Part shown: positions 1-9,670 of the stretch, in pieces | Position numbering within the stretch: position 1 is the stretch's first letter | Layout: each line of letters begins with the position of its first letter | DNA from: Marivirga lumbricoides | Lineage (GTDB): Bacteria; Bacteroidota; Bacteroidia; Cytophagales; Cyclobacteriaceae | Direction of reading: 5' to 3' | Assembly: GCF_014636295.1 (NCBI RefSeq) | Contig: NZ_BMEC01000009.1 | Span: 62,001-126,000 of the forward strand | Length of the DNA: 64,000 nt | Notes under the pieces: generated by a model | Database searches by the model: none | What the model was told of the DNA's origin: nothing | Seen by the model: the letters and a program-made list of their open reading frames with translations, nothing else | Program-made: the position numbers and the translations under genes

Positions 1-2117
1 TGGATAACAGCCACAATGAGGCAATTGCTCCTTTAAAAGGTGATTTTAACTTTTACGGAGGCATTTACAGAGATGTATTTTTAATCTCCACCGGGAAAAC
101 CCATTTTGAATTCAGTGAATATGGCGACAAAGGCATATTTATCTCTACACCTAAGGTTTCTGAAAAAGAAGCTTTGGTAACTGCCCGACTCAACATCTCT
201 TCCTCAGATAAGTCAAGCCTAAAAATCATAACTGAACTAATTGATCCTGAAGGCATAAGTATCTTCAAAAAAACTAAAAAAACCAGTTTAAAATCGGGAA
301 CAAACACTTTAAGTTACGATTTACCTAAAGTGAATAATCCTAAGTTATGGCATCCTGATCATCCATATTTGTATCAACTAAAAATTTCTCTGGAGAGTGC
401 CAAAGGCCAAAAACTGGATGAACAAATGGTACCTTTTGGCTTCAGGTGGTTTCGCTTCGATGCCAATGATGGATTCTACCTTAATGGCAAGTATCTGAAA
501 TTAATAGGAACCAATCGTCACCAGGATTTTGAAGGCCTCGGAAATGCACTCTCTGATCAACGACATTTAAATGATGTTCAACTGATTAAAGAGATGGGCA
601 GTAACTTTTTCCGAACAGCCCACTATCCGCAGGATCCCGCAGTAATTAGGGCCGCAAACAAATTAGGTTTATTGGTAAGTATGGAAATTCCGCTCGACCA
701 TGACATTACTGATTCCGAAGCTTTCTACGAAAATTCTCAACATATGATGAAAGAGATGATTCGACAGAATTACAACCACCCGAGCATTATCATATGGGCT
801 TACATGAACGAAATGCTGCTGGGAAGAAACCTGGAAAAGGATCAGGAAATCATCAAGAAAATAGTTGATTTCGCTAAAGTGCTTGAAGATTTAACCAGAA
901 AAGAAGATAGTAGCAGATATACCATGATCCCTAACCATGGCAGTTTAGAGCTTTACCAAAAAGCAGGTTTAACACAAATACCTATGCTGGTAGGATGGAA
1001 TCTTTATTTTGGATGGTACGAAGCACAGTTGGGTGCAGGAAAATTCCTTGATGCTTACCACCAATTAGTTCCCGCAAAACCAATGGTCATTACTGAATAT
1101 GGCGCAGGATCCGATCCACGGATTCGATCATTCAATCCTGTCCGTTTTGATTTTTCCATTGAATGGCAAACAAAGTTTCATCAGCAAAACCTGATTGACA
1201 TCATGGAGAGGCCTTTTGTTTCAGGTGCTGCTGTTTGGAATTTAGCCGACTTCGGATCGGAAAACAGGAACGATGCAGTACCTAAAATCAACAGCAAAGG
1301 CCTTATTTCAGTGGACAGAACCCCTAAAGATGCTTACCACCTATACCAGGCATGGCTGCTTAAAAAGCCATTTGTAAAGATTGGAGGAGAGAATTGGCAA
1401 TCGAGGGTTGGCTATAGCGATAAGCAAAACCTCCAGGTTTTTACCAATGCTGATCACATCGAATTATTAGTAAATGGCCAAGCAGCAGACCTACTTTCTT
1501 TCGAGAACCATCTGAGTGAGTGGAGAGTTTCTCTAAAAACAGGACGCAATATCCTAAAAGCTACTGCCTATTTTGGGGATTCTTCCATTACGGATTATAG
1601 TGAAATAAACTTCGGGAAAATAAATAAAGACTGGCTGAGTAATAACACCCTCTACTTTAACTGTGGCGCAAATTTCTTTTTTACGGACCCTATAGATCAC
1701 ATTACATGGTTACCGGAAACGGAATTCAACAATGAATTACTAGGCTACAAAGGGGGTGAAGTGTTTATGCCCCGCGGCCAGGGAGTAGGCACGGATCGCG
1801 AAATATTCCTCACTAATAACGACCCTATTTACCAAACGGCAAGAATTGGTGGCGAGTATTATTTTGATTTGGAAGCGGGTCAATATGAGGTAGTACTTCA
1901 TTGGGCAGAAATTGATCCGGCTTATCAGGACAAAAACAGACAATTTGATATACTTTTTAATGATAAAGTGGTAGTGGAAGGCTTACAAAGTAAAGCAGCC
2001 TTCACGGCAATCAGTAAAAAGATAATTACCTATGTTGATAAAGAAGGTTTAAAAATTTCCTTTAAGCTTAAAGAAGGAGAACCCATTTTAAATGCAATAG
2101 AAATACGAAAACTATAA
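1..2117 (+). CDS. Glycoside hydrolase family 2 (beta-galactosidase/glucuronidase-like) with malectin-like C-terminus, 5' partial
   Basis: The reading frame is open from base 3 and starts upstream of the window; the internal ATG at 174 is not the true start. The first residues (NFYGGIYRDV) match the GH2 sugar-binding domain. An immunoglobulin-like domain and the TIM barrel follow. The acid/base Glu sits in YMNEML (codon 810-812) after HPSIIIW, and the nucleophile Glu in ITEYGAG (codon 1095-1097). The last ~160 residues (from YFNCGANFFF) resemble a malectin carbohydrate-binding domain. GH2 enzymes release terminal beta-linked sugars or uronic acids; the substrate cannot be told from sequence. 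The gene is 4 bases from the sulfatase and probably shares its transcript. Family assignment is firm, specificity unknown. Confidence 0.92.
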   Translation, partial: DNSHNEAIAPLKGDFNFYGGIYRDVFLISTGKTHFEFSEYGDKGIFISTPKVSEKEALVTARLNISSSDKSSLKIITELIDPEGISIFKKTKKTSLKSGTNTLSYDLPKVNNPKLWHPDHPYLYQLKISLESAKGQKLDEQMVPFGFRWFRFDANDGFYLNGKYLKLIGTNRHQDFEGLGNALSDQRHLNDVQLIKEMGSNFFRTAHYPQDPAVIRAANKLGLLVSMEIPLDHDITDSEAFYENSQHMMKEMIRQNYNHPSIIIWAYMNEMLLGRNLEKDQEIIKKIVDFAKVLEDLTRKEDSSRYTMIPNHGSLELYQKAGLTQIPMLVGWNLYFGWYEAQLGAGKFLDAYHQLVPAKPMVITEYGAGSDPRIRSFNPVRFDFSIEWQTKFHQQNLIDIMERPFVSGAAVWNLADFGSENRNDAVPKINSKGLISVDRTPKDAYHLYQAWLLKKPFVKIGGENWQSRVGYSDKQNLQVFTNADHIELLVNGQAADLLSFENHLSEWRVSLKTGRNILKATAYFGDSSITDYSEINFGKINKDWLSNNTLYFNCGANFFFTDPIDHITWLPETEFNNELLGYKGGEVFMPRGQGVGTDREIFLTNNDPIYQTARIGGEYYFDLEAGQYEVVLHWAEIDPAYQDKNRQFDILFNDKVVVEGLQSKAAFTAISKKIITYVDKEGLKISFKLKEGEPILNAIEIRKL

Positions 2118-2121
2118 CATT

Positions 2122-3816
2122 ATGCGAATAGGTCACTTTACCCTGGCTTTGCTTATCCTTTCCTCTTGCAGTAAGGAAGCAGACCAGCAAAAAACAGGAA
2201 GCAGAGAGTCTGCCAAAAGGCCAAACATTATTTATATCATGTCTGACGACCATGCAGAGCAGGCAATTAGTGCTTATGGCCATCCTGTGAGCCAATTGGC
2301 GCCAACTCCCAACATCGACAGGATAGCGGATGAAGGTGCATTATTTAAAAATAATTTCTGTACCAACTCCATTTGCGGGCCCAGCAGAGCGGTAATACTT
2401 ACAGGCAAATTCAGCCATTTAAATGGTTTTAGAATGAACGGAGACCTCTTTAATGGAGATCAGCAAACATTCCCCAAACTGTTGCAAAAAGTTGGCTACA
2501 CAACAGGAATGATAGGAAAATGGCATCTGGCTGGCCACCCACAGGGTTTCGATTACTGGAACATACTAACAGATCAGGGCAATTATTACAATCCGGACTT
2601 TATTTCCAGTAACAAAGCAACTAATACTATTGACACTAACAGAATTGCTGGTTACGCCACTGACATCATTACCCGGGAGGCGCTTGATTTTATCAGCAGT
2701 GCCAAAAAGGAGGAAAAGCCTTTTATGTTAATGGTGCACCATAAAGCACCACACCGTAACTGGATGCCGGCTTTACGCCATGTAAATAAATATGACTCCG
2801 TACAATTTCCATTACCGGACACTTATTTCACTGATCACGAAGGTTCTGTTGCTTCTCAAGAACAGCTTCAAACTATTTATAAGGATATGTATGAAGGACA
2901 TGACCTGAAAATGACCAAAGAAAAAGGAAGTCCGGAGCTGGCGCACAATCCCTGGACCAATGATTTTGACAGAATGACACCTGAGCAAAGAAAAGCATGG
3001 GATGAAGCCTATAGCAAGAAAAATGATGCTTTTCATGAAGCGAACTTAAGTGGCAGGGCATTGGCTGAATGGAAGGGACAACGCTATCTGCAGGAATACC
3101 TGGCCACCATTGCCGCAGTGGATGAAGGAGTGGGTGAAATTTTGGATTACCTGGAAAAAAGCGGACTGGCTGAAAACACCATTATTGTTTACACTACCGA
3201 TCAGGGGTTTTATTTAGGAGAAAAAGGCTGGTTTGATAAACGCTATATGTATGAGGAATCACTCGCTATGCCACTGATGATGAAATATCCGGGCCATATT
3301 AAGCCAGGCACCGTGGTCAATGCCTTAACTCAGAATATCGATTTCCCGGAAACTTTCCTGGATTATGCCCAGGCAGAAATCCCGAAGGACATGCAAGGTA
3401 AATCTCTACGACCGCTATTGGAGAATACCATGAATGACAATGCCTTTAGAGATGCTGTTTACTACCATTATTATGATTTCCCCGCTTTCCATATGGTGAA
3501 GAAGCACTATGGCGTGAGAACTGATCGCTACAAATTAATGCATTTCTATGATGATATAGATACGTGGGAACTCTACGATTTGAAGGAAGATCCAAATGAA
3601 ATCCATAACCAAATTGACAACCCTCAATATGATGCTATTGAAGCACAACTTAGGGTAAAGCTGGATTCTCTTCAGAAAGTATATAAAGTTACAGAAAAAG
3701 AATTTGAACAGGCCCCTGAGCAACAGGTGGAGCGTGCTTACAAACAATTTGAGAAATTGCGCGGAAATACCGGCACTTCTTATGACCCAGTTAAAAATCA
3801 GGATACACAACTTTAA
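2122..3816 (+). CDS. Sulfatase, S1 family (formylglycine-dependent), lipoprotein
   Basis: This 564-residue arylsulfatase-type enzyme hydrolyses sulfate esters, probably on a glycan. It begins with a lipoprotein signal (LILSSC). MSDDHAEQ supplies N-terminal metal-binding Asp residues. The signature CGPSR places the cysteine to be converted to formylglycine at residue 85 (codon 2374-2376), followed by the TGK and GMIGKWHLAG elements typical of the family. TTDQGFYLGEKGWFDKR supplies the second metal-site segment. The Cys-type motif means it needs an FGE or anaerobic maturase; a candidate FGE lies at 17391-18464. The neighbours GH2, GH43 and esterase point to breakdown of a sulfated polysaccharide. 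S1 subfamily was not determined. Confidence 0.93.
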   Translation: MRIGHFTLALLILSSCSKEADQQKTGSRESAKRPNIIYIMSDDHAEQAISAYGHPVSQLAPTPNIDRIADEGALFKNNFCTNSICGPSRAVILTGKFSHLNGFRMNGDLFNGDQQTFPKLLQKVGYTTGMIGKWHLAGHPQGFDYWNILTDQGNYYNPDFISSNKATNTIDTNRIAGYATDIITREALDFISSAKKEEKPFMLMVHHKAPHRNWMPALRHVNKYDSVQFPLPDTYFTDHEGSVASQEQLQTIYKDMYEGHDLKMTKEKGSPELAHNPWTNDFDRMTPEQRKAWDEAYSKKNDAFHEANLSGRALAEWKGQRYLQEYLATIAAVDEGVGEILDYLEKSGLAENTIIVYTTDQGFYLGEKGWFDKRYMYEESLAMPLMMKYPGHIKPGTVVNALTQNIDFPETFLDYAQAEIPKDMQGKSLRPLLENTMNDNAFRDAVYYHYYDFPAFHMVKKHYGVRTDRYKLMHFYDDIDTWELYDLKEDPNEIHNQIDNPQYDAIEAQLRVKLDSLQKVYKVTEKEFEQAPEQQVERAYKQFEKLRGNTGTSYDPVKNQDTQL

Positions 3817-3818
3817 TA

Positions 3819-5648
3819 ATGCAACGACTATTTATTTTTATAACACTTAGTTTTTTCTTGGCCTGCGACAGCAATCAACAGGCAGAAACAACAACCGAGA
3901 AAAAAGATGCTGGTAAGAACTACCAAACCTATTGTAACCCTATAGATATCGACTACTCATATATGTCACACTACAGGGCTGAAAATAAGGTTTCCTACCG
4001 ATCCGGGGCAGATCCGGCCATCGTGAATTATAAAGGAAAATATTATCTGTTTGTTACCCGATCACATGGATACTGGGTATCAGAAGATATGAGCAACTGG
4101 AAATTTATCAGACCACAAAGCTGGTATTTCAAAGGAAGCAACGCGCCTGCAGCAGCAGTATTTAAAGATAAAATCATTGCATATGGTGATCCCTCCGGTA
4201 GAGGCCCGATAATAGAAACAGACAACCCTGAATTGGGGGATTGGAAAACAAATTTTGCTGTGTTAAACATGCCACACGGTATTCAGGACCCTGCTCTTTT
4301 TGTAGATGACGATCAGAAGGTATATTTATATGAAGAATCTTCCAATAAATGGCCCATCAGGGTGGTAGAGTTAGACCCCGAAAATTATTTTGTACCAAAA
4401 GGAGAGCAGAAGGATTTGTTTAACCTAAAACCGGAGCAACATGGCTGGGAACGCTTTGGCCAGGATCATAAATCTGACATTGATCCTTATATTGAAGGCC
4501 CGTGGATGGTAAAGCATAATGATACTTACTACCTGGAATATGGCGCACCTGGAACGCAATGGAATGTTTATGCTGATGGTGTGTATACAAGCGACAGCCC
4601 CTTAGGTCCATTTGAATATGCCCCTTACAACCCAATATCCTACAAGCCCGGTGGTTTTCTTAAAGGATCGGGCCATGGAAGTACAGTAAAAGATAATAAT
4701 GGGAATTACTGGCATTTTGCTACAATGGCCATTTCTGTCAATTACAAATTTGAACGCAGAATAGGGATGTATCCTGCAGGTTTTGAAGAAGACAATGGTC
4801 AGATGTATGTAAATACTGCCTATGGAGACTATCCTCATTATCTACCTGATACAAAAGTAGAAAATCACAAAAAGCGCTTTACAGGCTGGATGCTGCTTTC
4901 CTACAATAAAAAAGTTTCTACCAATTCCCCTGAAGTAAAAGATAGCATTAATGTGGTAGATGAAAGTAGCTCAGGGTATATGTTGGATCAGATCAGAGAA
5001 TTTGACATTAATAAAATAAACGATGAGGAAATAAGGTCCTACTGGGTGTCAAAAGCCAATCATGATTCAATATATGTTGAAATTGATTTAGGAGAAATAA
5101 TGGAGGTAAACGCTGTACAAATCAACTTCCAGGATTTTAATAGCAATATTTATGGAAGACCGGACACCCTAAAGCAGCAATTTGCTATTTTAGGTTCAGA
5201 AGATGGGGATAAATGGGAAATACTGGCTGATTTCAGAGAAAATCAAAAGGACATGCCCCATGCGTATATCGAATTGGATAAAACTGCTAAAGCTCGCTTT
5301 ATTAAGTATGATCATGTGTATTGTACTAATAATTACCTGTCAATTTCCGAATTGCGCGTTTTTGGTAAAGGATTAAAAGCAAAGCCACAAACACCTGCTA
5401 AGTTTGAAGTATCGCGTCAAAGCGATAGAAGAAATGCTAACTTAAGCTGGCAATCTGTACCTGATGCAACAGGTTATGTTATTTATTGGGGAATTGAAAA
5501 AGATAAACTTAATTTATCTGCTCAAATGTATGATCAGACAACCTATGAACTCCGGGCTCTCAATGCCGATCAGGAATATTATTATCAGGTAGAAGCATTT
5601 AATGAAAATGGCATTTCCGAAAAAAGCGAAATACTTTATACAAAATAG
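3819..5648 (+). CDS. GH43-like five-bladed propeller glycosidase lipoprotein with discoidin and FnIII domains
   Basis: The 609-residue protein starts with a lipobox (FLAC, Cys16), so it is probably anchored in the outer membrane. Residues ~60-350 look like a GH43 propeller: Asp65 in SGADPAIV (likely base), Asp157 in IQDPALF (likely pKa modulator) and Glu226 in YIEGPWM (likely acid) fit the family triad. Residues ~400-510 resemble an F5/8-type C (discoidin) carbohydrate-binding domain, and the last ~90 residues a fibronectin type III domain. GH43 enzymes usually act on arabinans, xylans or galactans. It starts 2 bases after the sulfatase stop. The subfamily is not recognised, and assignment to a related propeller family (GH117 or similar) is possible. 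Confidence 0.82.
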   Translation: MQRLFIFITLSFFLACDSNQQAETTTEKKDAGKNYQTYCNPIDIDYSYMSHYRAENKVSYRSGADPAIVNYKGKYYLFVTRSHGYWVSEDMSNWKFIRPQSWYFKGSNAPAAAVFKDKIIAYGDPSGRGPIIETDNPELGDWKTNFAVLNMPHGIQDPALFVDDDQKVYLYEESSNKWPIRVVELDPENYFVPKGEQKDLFNLKPEQHGWERFGQDHKSDIDPYIEGPWMVKHNDTYYLEYGAPGTQWNVYADGVYTSDSPLGPFEYAPYNPISYKPGGFLKGSGHGSTVKDNNGNYWHFATMAISVNYKFERRIGMYPAGFEEDNGQMYVNTAYGDYPHYLPDTKVENHKKRFTGWMLLSYNKKVSTNSPEVKDSINVVDESSSGYMLDQIREFDINKINDEEIRSYWVSKANHDSIYVEIDLGEIMEVNAVQINFQDFNSNIYGRPDTLKQQFAILGSEDGDKWEILADFRENQKDMPHAYIELDKTAKARFIKYDHVYCTNNYLSISELRVFGKGLKAKPQTPAKFEVSRQSDRRNANLSWQSVPDATGYVIYWGIEKDKLNLSAQMYDQTTYELRALNADQEYYYQVEAFNENGISEKSEILYTK

Positions 5649-5654
5649 AAACAG

Positions 5655-6602
5655 ATGAGAAAACTAGCCACTCTTATACTATTTATTGCACTTTCAGCTT
5701 CACAGCTGATGGGACAACGCTATCAAAATCAAATTTTCAATGAAGTGAATGTCAGCACTGAAACCTATTTGCAAACCAAAGATGAGGCACTGAAACTGGA
5801 TATTTATCAGCCTGCGAACGATGATGCAACAGACCGCCCTCTCCTGTTATTTGTTCATGGTGGAGGCTTTGCCGGAGGTGCCAGAGATGAGTACGAAATA
5901 ATGGAATTTTGCAAAAACATGGCGCGCAGAGGCATTGTTGCTGTAAGCATGTCCTATACTTTAACTATGAAAGGTAAATCATTCGGCTGTGATCAGTCAG
6001 CCGAAAATAAACTGGCTACTTTCAAACAAACAGCATCTGAAATTAACGAAGCGACTAATTATCTGTTAAAAAAGAAAAGTGAGTTAAAAATTAATCCTGA
6101 ATTAGTTATTATAGCTGGCAGCAGTGCCGGTGCTGAGGCCGTTTTACATGCAGCCTTTCTTCCTGAAACTCAAAAACCTCTCCCATCCGACTTTAAATAT
6201 GCCGGGCTGATTAGTATGGCAGGAGCAATTATTGATCTTAATCTTATCACCAAAGAAACAGCAATGCCTATGCAGCTATTTCATGGTACTTGTGATGATT
6301 TAGTACCCTACGGATCGGCTCCTCACCACTTTTGTAAAGAAAAAGATGCAGGCTATTTAATGTTGCATGGTGCAGGAAGTATTTCAAAACACCTTCAATC
6401 GCTCAACAAAGGATATTACTTAATCACCGGCTGTAATGACAACCATTCCTGGGCAGGGAAACCCTTTAAGTTTTACAGAGAAGAGGTTGCTAACTTTATC
6501 TATTATGATTTAATTAAGAAAAAGTTCAGACAAACTCACGAGGTTATAAGTAATAAAAGAAATTGTGAACTTACAGCAACACCAGAAGTTTGTGTTAATT
6601 AG
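5655..6602 (+). CDS. Exported alpha/beta-hydrolase (carboxylesterase-type)
   Basis: The 315-residue protein has a cleavable signal peptide (residues 1-20). The HGGG oxyanion motif is at 68-71, and the nucleophile elbow GSSAG puts the catalytic serine at 157. A late Asp in HGTCDDLVPY and a His in NDNHSWAG complete a plausible triad. This is the pattern of Est/lipase-like (BD-FAE) esterases that remove acetyl or feruloyl groups from glycans. It starts 6 bases after the GH43 gene, so it is likely the last gene of the glycan operon. Several cysteines in the C-terminal half could form periplasmic disulfides. The substrate is inferred only from context. Confidence 0.83.
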   Translation: MRKLATLILFIALSASQLMGQRYQNQIFNEVNVSTETYLQTKDEALKLDIYQPANDDATDRPLLLFVHGGGFAGGARDEYEIMEFCKNMARRGIVAVSMSYTLTMKGKSFGCDQSAENKLATFKQTASEINEATNYLLKKKSELKINPELVIIAGSSAGAEAVLHAAFLPETQKPLPSDFKYAGLISMAGAIIDLNLITKETAMPMQLFHGTCDDLVPYGSAPHHFCKEKDAGYLMLHGAGSISKHLQSLNKGYYLITGCNDNHSWAGKPFKFYREEVANFIYYDLIKKKFRQTHEVISNKRNCELTATPEVCVN

Positions 6603-6663
6603 AATATATGCAAACTTAATAATTTCACAATCTAGAAGATCGGCAACCTCATAATAAACTGCA

Positions 6664-6671
6664 TAATTTTG
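6664..6671 (+). promoter_or_regulatory. Candidate -7 box (TAATTTTG) for the alkaline phosphatase
   Basis: TAATTTTG matches the Bacteroidota -7 consensus TAnnTTTG and lies 18 bases before the ATG of the alkaline phosphatase. I see no clear TTG element at the -33 distance, so this is a weak call. Confidence 0.4.
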
Positions 6672-6689
6672 AATTAAATTAATAACCTT

Positions 6690-7802
6690 ATGAATTTCAA
6701 ATATTTTATGTTCTCATTATTACCTTTTTCTTTCCTCTTAAGCTGTACGAAAAACGGAGGAGATCAACAAGAAAATCATAAAAAAGAAAAAAGTGAAAAC
6801 CCCAATGTAATTCTTCTTATCGGTGATGGAATGGGACTTTCTCAAGTAACATCTCTCTACTATTTTAAAGAAGGGGAACCTAACTTATCAAGATTTGAAA
6901 ATATAGGTTTATCAAAAACAGCTTCTTCAAGCCATAAAATAACTGATTCCGGTGCCTCAGGTTCTGCTATGGCTACTGGGCAAAAAACGTATAATGGAGC
7001 AATTGGAGTGAACAAAGACACTACCGATATTGAAAACATGGTGGAGTTGCTGTCTAAAAGAGGTTATCATACTGGTATTATAGCCACCTCCACCATAACT
7101 CATGCAACTCCGGCTTCCTTTTTTGCCCATTCAAAGGATAGAGGTATGGAGGACTTCATAGCAGCGCAATTACATAATACTGAAGTAGATTTTTTTGCAG
7201 GAGGCGGATTAAAAAATTTTAATAAAAGAATAGATGGTATAAACTATCTGGACAGTTTAAAAACTAAGAATTTTTCAATAGATACTACCTCTTTAAATGC
7301 TGAATTAGTACAAAAAGATAAAATTGGCTTTCTATTGAGCGATGGCGCAATGCCAAAAAAACTTGAAGGCAGAGACGAGTTTCTACCAGAAGCTACAGAA
7401 TTAAGCATTAATTTTCTCAAGCAAAAAGAAGGTCCGTTTTTCATTATGTCAGAAGGGTCGCAAATTGATTGGGGAGGTCATGATAATAACAGTGATTACA
7501 TTATTACAGAAATAATTGACTTTGACAAAGTAATAGGATTAGCCCTTGATTTTGCTGAAAAGGATGGTAACACTTTGGTGATTGTAACAGCCGATCATGA
7601 AACCGGAGGATATACCTTAAGATCAGGTAAAAATGAAGAAGGTAAAACAGATTATAACATAATTGATCCTTCATTTTCCACTTCAGGTCATTCTGCCACT
7701 ATGGTACCTGTATTTGCCTATGGACCTGGCTCAGAAAAATTCCGGGGCATTTATGAAAACACCGAAATCTTTCATAAAATTAAAGAAATTACAGCAGAGT
7801 AA
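6690..7802 (+). CDS. Alkaline phosphatase (PhoA family), lipoprotein
   Basis: The 370-residue enzyme releases phosphate from monoesters outside the cytoplasm. A lipobox (FLLSC, Cys19) indicates membrane anchoring. GDGMG holds the first metal Asp (residue 46), ITDSGASGSAMATG holds the nucleophile Ser87, EGSQIDWGGHDN and TADHETGG hold further metal ligands, and a late His in GHSATMVP completes the site. It is shorter than E. coli PhoA (about 470) but normal for bacteroidotal members. It has an 87-base upstream gap with its own candidate promoter and lies just before the sigma/anti-sigma/SusCD/EEP locus, suggesting a shared role in organic-phosphorus use. That link is inference. Confidence 0.94.
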   Translation: MNFKYFMFSLLPFSFLLSCTKNGGDQQENHKKEKSENPNVILLIGDGMGLSQVTSLYYFKEGEPNLSRFENIGLSKTASSSHKITDSGASGSAMATGQKTYNGAIGVNKDTTDIENMVELLSKRGYHTGIIATSTITHATPASFFAHSKDRGMEDFIAAQLHNTEVDFFAGGGLKNFNKRIDGINYLDSLKTKNFSIDTTSLNAELVQKDKIGFLLSDGAMPKKLEGRDEFLPEATELSINFLKQKEGPFFIMSEGSQIDWGGHDNNSDYIITEIIDFDKVIGLALDFAEKDGNTLVIVTADHETGGYTLRSGKNEEGKTDYNIIDPSFSTSGHSATMVPVFAYGPGSEKFRGIYENTEIFHKIKEITAE

Positions 7803-7916
7803 TATTTGGAAATAACGTAATAGCACTTATTCATTTAAAAAAAACCAAAACCATCAAACTTAACACTTATTAAATGTAGAAATTAAGATTATCATCTGAG
7901 ATTAATTTACTTTAAA

Positions 7917-8492
7917 ATGTTTCGTAAAAACCACAATAACATCATAATTGATGAAGTCTTCTTCAAAAAGCTTCATCAATTATATAGTGGGATGATATAC
8001 AACTATCTTTATAAGTTAACTGCTAATTCCTATCTGTCAGAGGAAATTACTCAGGAAGCATTTATAAAATTATGGAATAAAAGAGAAAGCCTTCCTGAAA
8101 TTACCAATTACAAAGCTTATCTATTCACTATCGCTAAAAATCTTTTATTGGATGCATTTAAGCAAGAGAAAAAAGTAAAGGAAGCCAGCCTTCAAGCATT
8201 ACCTCAAGACTATCATCAAAATACACCTCAGCTAATCCTGGAAGAATATGAACTTGAAAAAGTTAAAACGGAGGCAATTAATGGCTTGAAAGGAATTACC
8301 AAAGAAGTTTTTATTCTTAGTCGTGAAAAATCACTTTCTTACCTGGAAATTAGTAAAGCTCTTGGCATTTCAAAAGTAGCTGTAAAAAAACAGATGATGA
8401 AAGCTCTATGTGCCATTAGGCAAAAAATAAACCCTTTTGTAGATATTGAATTAATTATTTATTTATTAATTTCTTTCTCTTTTATTAAATAG
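7917..8492 (+). CDS. ECF-type RNA polymerase sigma factor (FecI-like)
   Basis: The 191-residue protein has sigma region 2 (about residues 15-85: QLYSGMIYNYLYKLT, EEITQEAFIKLWNKR, YLFTIAKNLLLD) and region 4 (about 120-170: VFILSREKSLSYLEISKALG, then SKVAVKKQMMKAL). It has no signal peptide and acts in the cytoplasm. In Bacteroidota such sigmas pair with a FecR anti-sigma factor and an STN-containing SusC, and both follow here. The C-terminal ~18 residues are unusually hydrophobic. Control is expected by release from the membrane-bound anti-sigma when the outer-membrane receptor binds its ligand (established for FecIRA-type systems). Confidence 0.93.
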   Translation: MFRKNHNNIIIDEVFFKKLHQLYSGMIYNYLYKLTANSYLSEEITQEAFIKLWNKRESLPEITNYKAYLFTIAKNLLLDAFKQEKKVKEASLQALPQDYHQNTPQLILEEYELEKVKTEAINGLKGITKEVFILSREKSLSYLEISKALGISKVAVKKQMMKALCAIRQKINPFVDIELIIYLLISFSFIK

Positions 8493-8536
8493 AGCCTATT
8501 TGGTTATTACCCATTGTGTAATCTAATTTTAGATTA
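8487..8536. repeat. Two short palindromes between the sigma and anti-sigma genes
   Basis: AAATAG-agc-CTATTT (8487-8501) overlaps the sigma stop codon, and TAATCTAA-tt-TTAGATTA (8519-8536) is a perfect 8-base inverted repeat 18 bases further on. Neither is followed by a T-run, so they do not look like intrinsic terminators. They could be an operator, an mRNA hairpin, or chance in AT-rich DNA. Confidence 0.3.
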
Positions 8537-8738
8537 TACATAACTCTATTTAAGCATCTGCTTCAGAATTCAATCCCTCATTTACACCTGGCATTATCCT
8601 GTTTTAAAAGCATTATAAAGCTCATTTAGGTTAGAATTTACTCCTACGTATCCTTTTATTTTTTTATCTCTACAAAAAAAATGAAAATATGGGGTACCAC
8701 TCTTTCCTTTTACAAGTCTTAACTATAACCCAACAATA

Positions 8739-9653
8739 ATGAAATACAATACAGAATATTTTTTACGTAAAATCATTAACAACGAAGCTTCAGAAGAAGA
8801 GGAAATTGCCTTTAGGCAATGGTTAATGAATTTAAATGCTCAACAACAAAAACAACTGCTTGACAAATTTGAGGTTATTCATAATGAACTTACTGAAAGC
8901 AAGCAATTATCCCCCCTCCCATTACCAAATATAACTTTTAACCAAAAGAAAAATAACAGTAAATATTATGCGATTGCCGCTACTGTTTCCTTATTGATTA
9001 TTTCAATTTTCACCTTCTTAATCCTCTCAAAATCACCTGAAGAAATTGAATATCAAACTTCGACTACTGGTAAAACTATGAACCTGGAAGATGGAACAGC
9101 AATAAAACTTATGCCAAATAGTAAATTGAAAATCCATTTCACTGAAGATTTCAGAAATATTGAATTGAAGGGCGAGGCTTTTTTCCAGGTAGCTAAGGAC
9201 AAAACAAGACCCATGATCGTCACCACAGAAGGAGTTGCTACAACTGTTTTGGGTACCACATTTCACATTAAGCAATGGAAAAGAGGTGTATTGGTTAATT
9301 TAATAGAAGGCAGTATAAAAGTTACTCATAATGACTTGCAAAATAAAATAGTGCCACTTCAACAATGGTACCTGGACCGATCAAAAAATAAAAGCTATTT
9401 ATTTAAAGCTAAAAATGAAGATTTTAAGGAGGTAAAATTTGAAAATGAGCCTCTGGAAAAAATAATTAGCTATATAGAAATGCGCTACGATGTAGATTTT
9501 GATTTCCATTCAAAAGATCTGCAAGAATGCAAAATTTCAATCACTCTTGGTAATTCTCCCCTTCTCACTTCTCTGGAATTAATTGAGTTTGCAACAACAT
9601 TACAATTCGATAGAAGTGGCAATCATTTTAAAATCTTAGGAAAATGTAATTAA
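8739..9653 (+). CDS. FecR-family anti-sigma factor
   Basis: The 304-residue protein has a short cytoplasmic N-terminus (sigma-binding), one membrane segment at about residues 77-96, a periplasmic FecR domain (about 100-220, with the pattern EYQTSTTGKTMNLEDGT and VATTVLGTTFHI) and a C-terminal DUF4974-like domain that normally contacts the STN domain of the partner receptor. It holds the upstream ECF sigma inactive until SusC signals. It starts 246 bases after the sigma gene, a longer gap than usual, and is 17 bases before susC, so it may be transcribed with the receptor. Confidence 0.93.
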   Translation: MKYNTEYFLRKIINNEASEEEEIAFRQWLMNLNAQQQKQLLDKFEVIHNELTESKQLSPLPLPNITFNQKKNNSKYYAIAATVSLLIISIFTFLILSKSPEEIEYQTSTTGKTMNLEDGTAIKLMPNSKLKIHFTEDFRNIELKGEAFFQVAKDKTRPMIVTTEGVATTVLGTTFHIKQWKRGVLVNLIEGSIKVTHNDLQNKIVPLQQWYLDRSKNKSYLFKAKNEDFKEVKFENEPLEKIISYIEMRYDVDFDFHSKDLQECKISITLGNSPLLTSLELIEFATTLQFDRSGNHFKILGKCN

Positions 9654-9670
9654 TCTTTAAAGAAATAATC

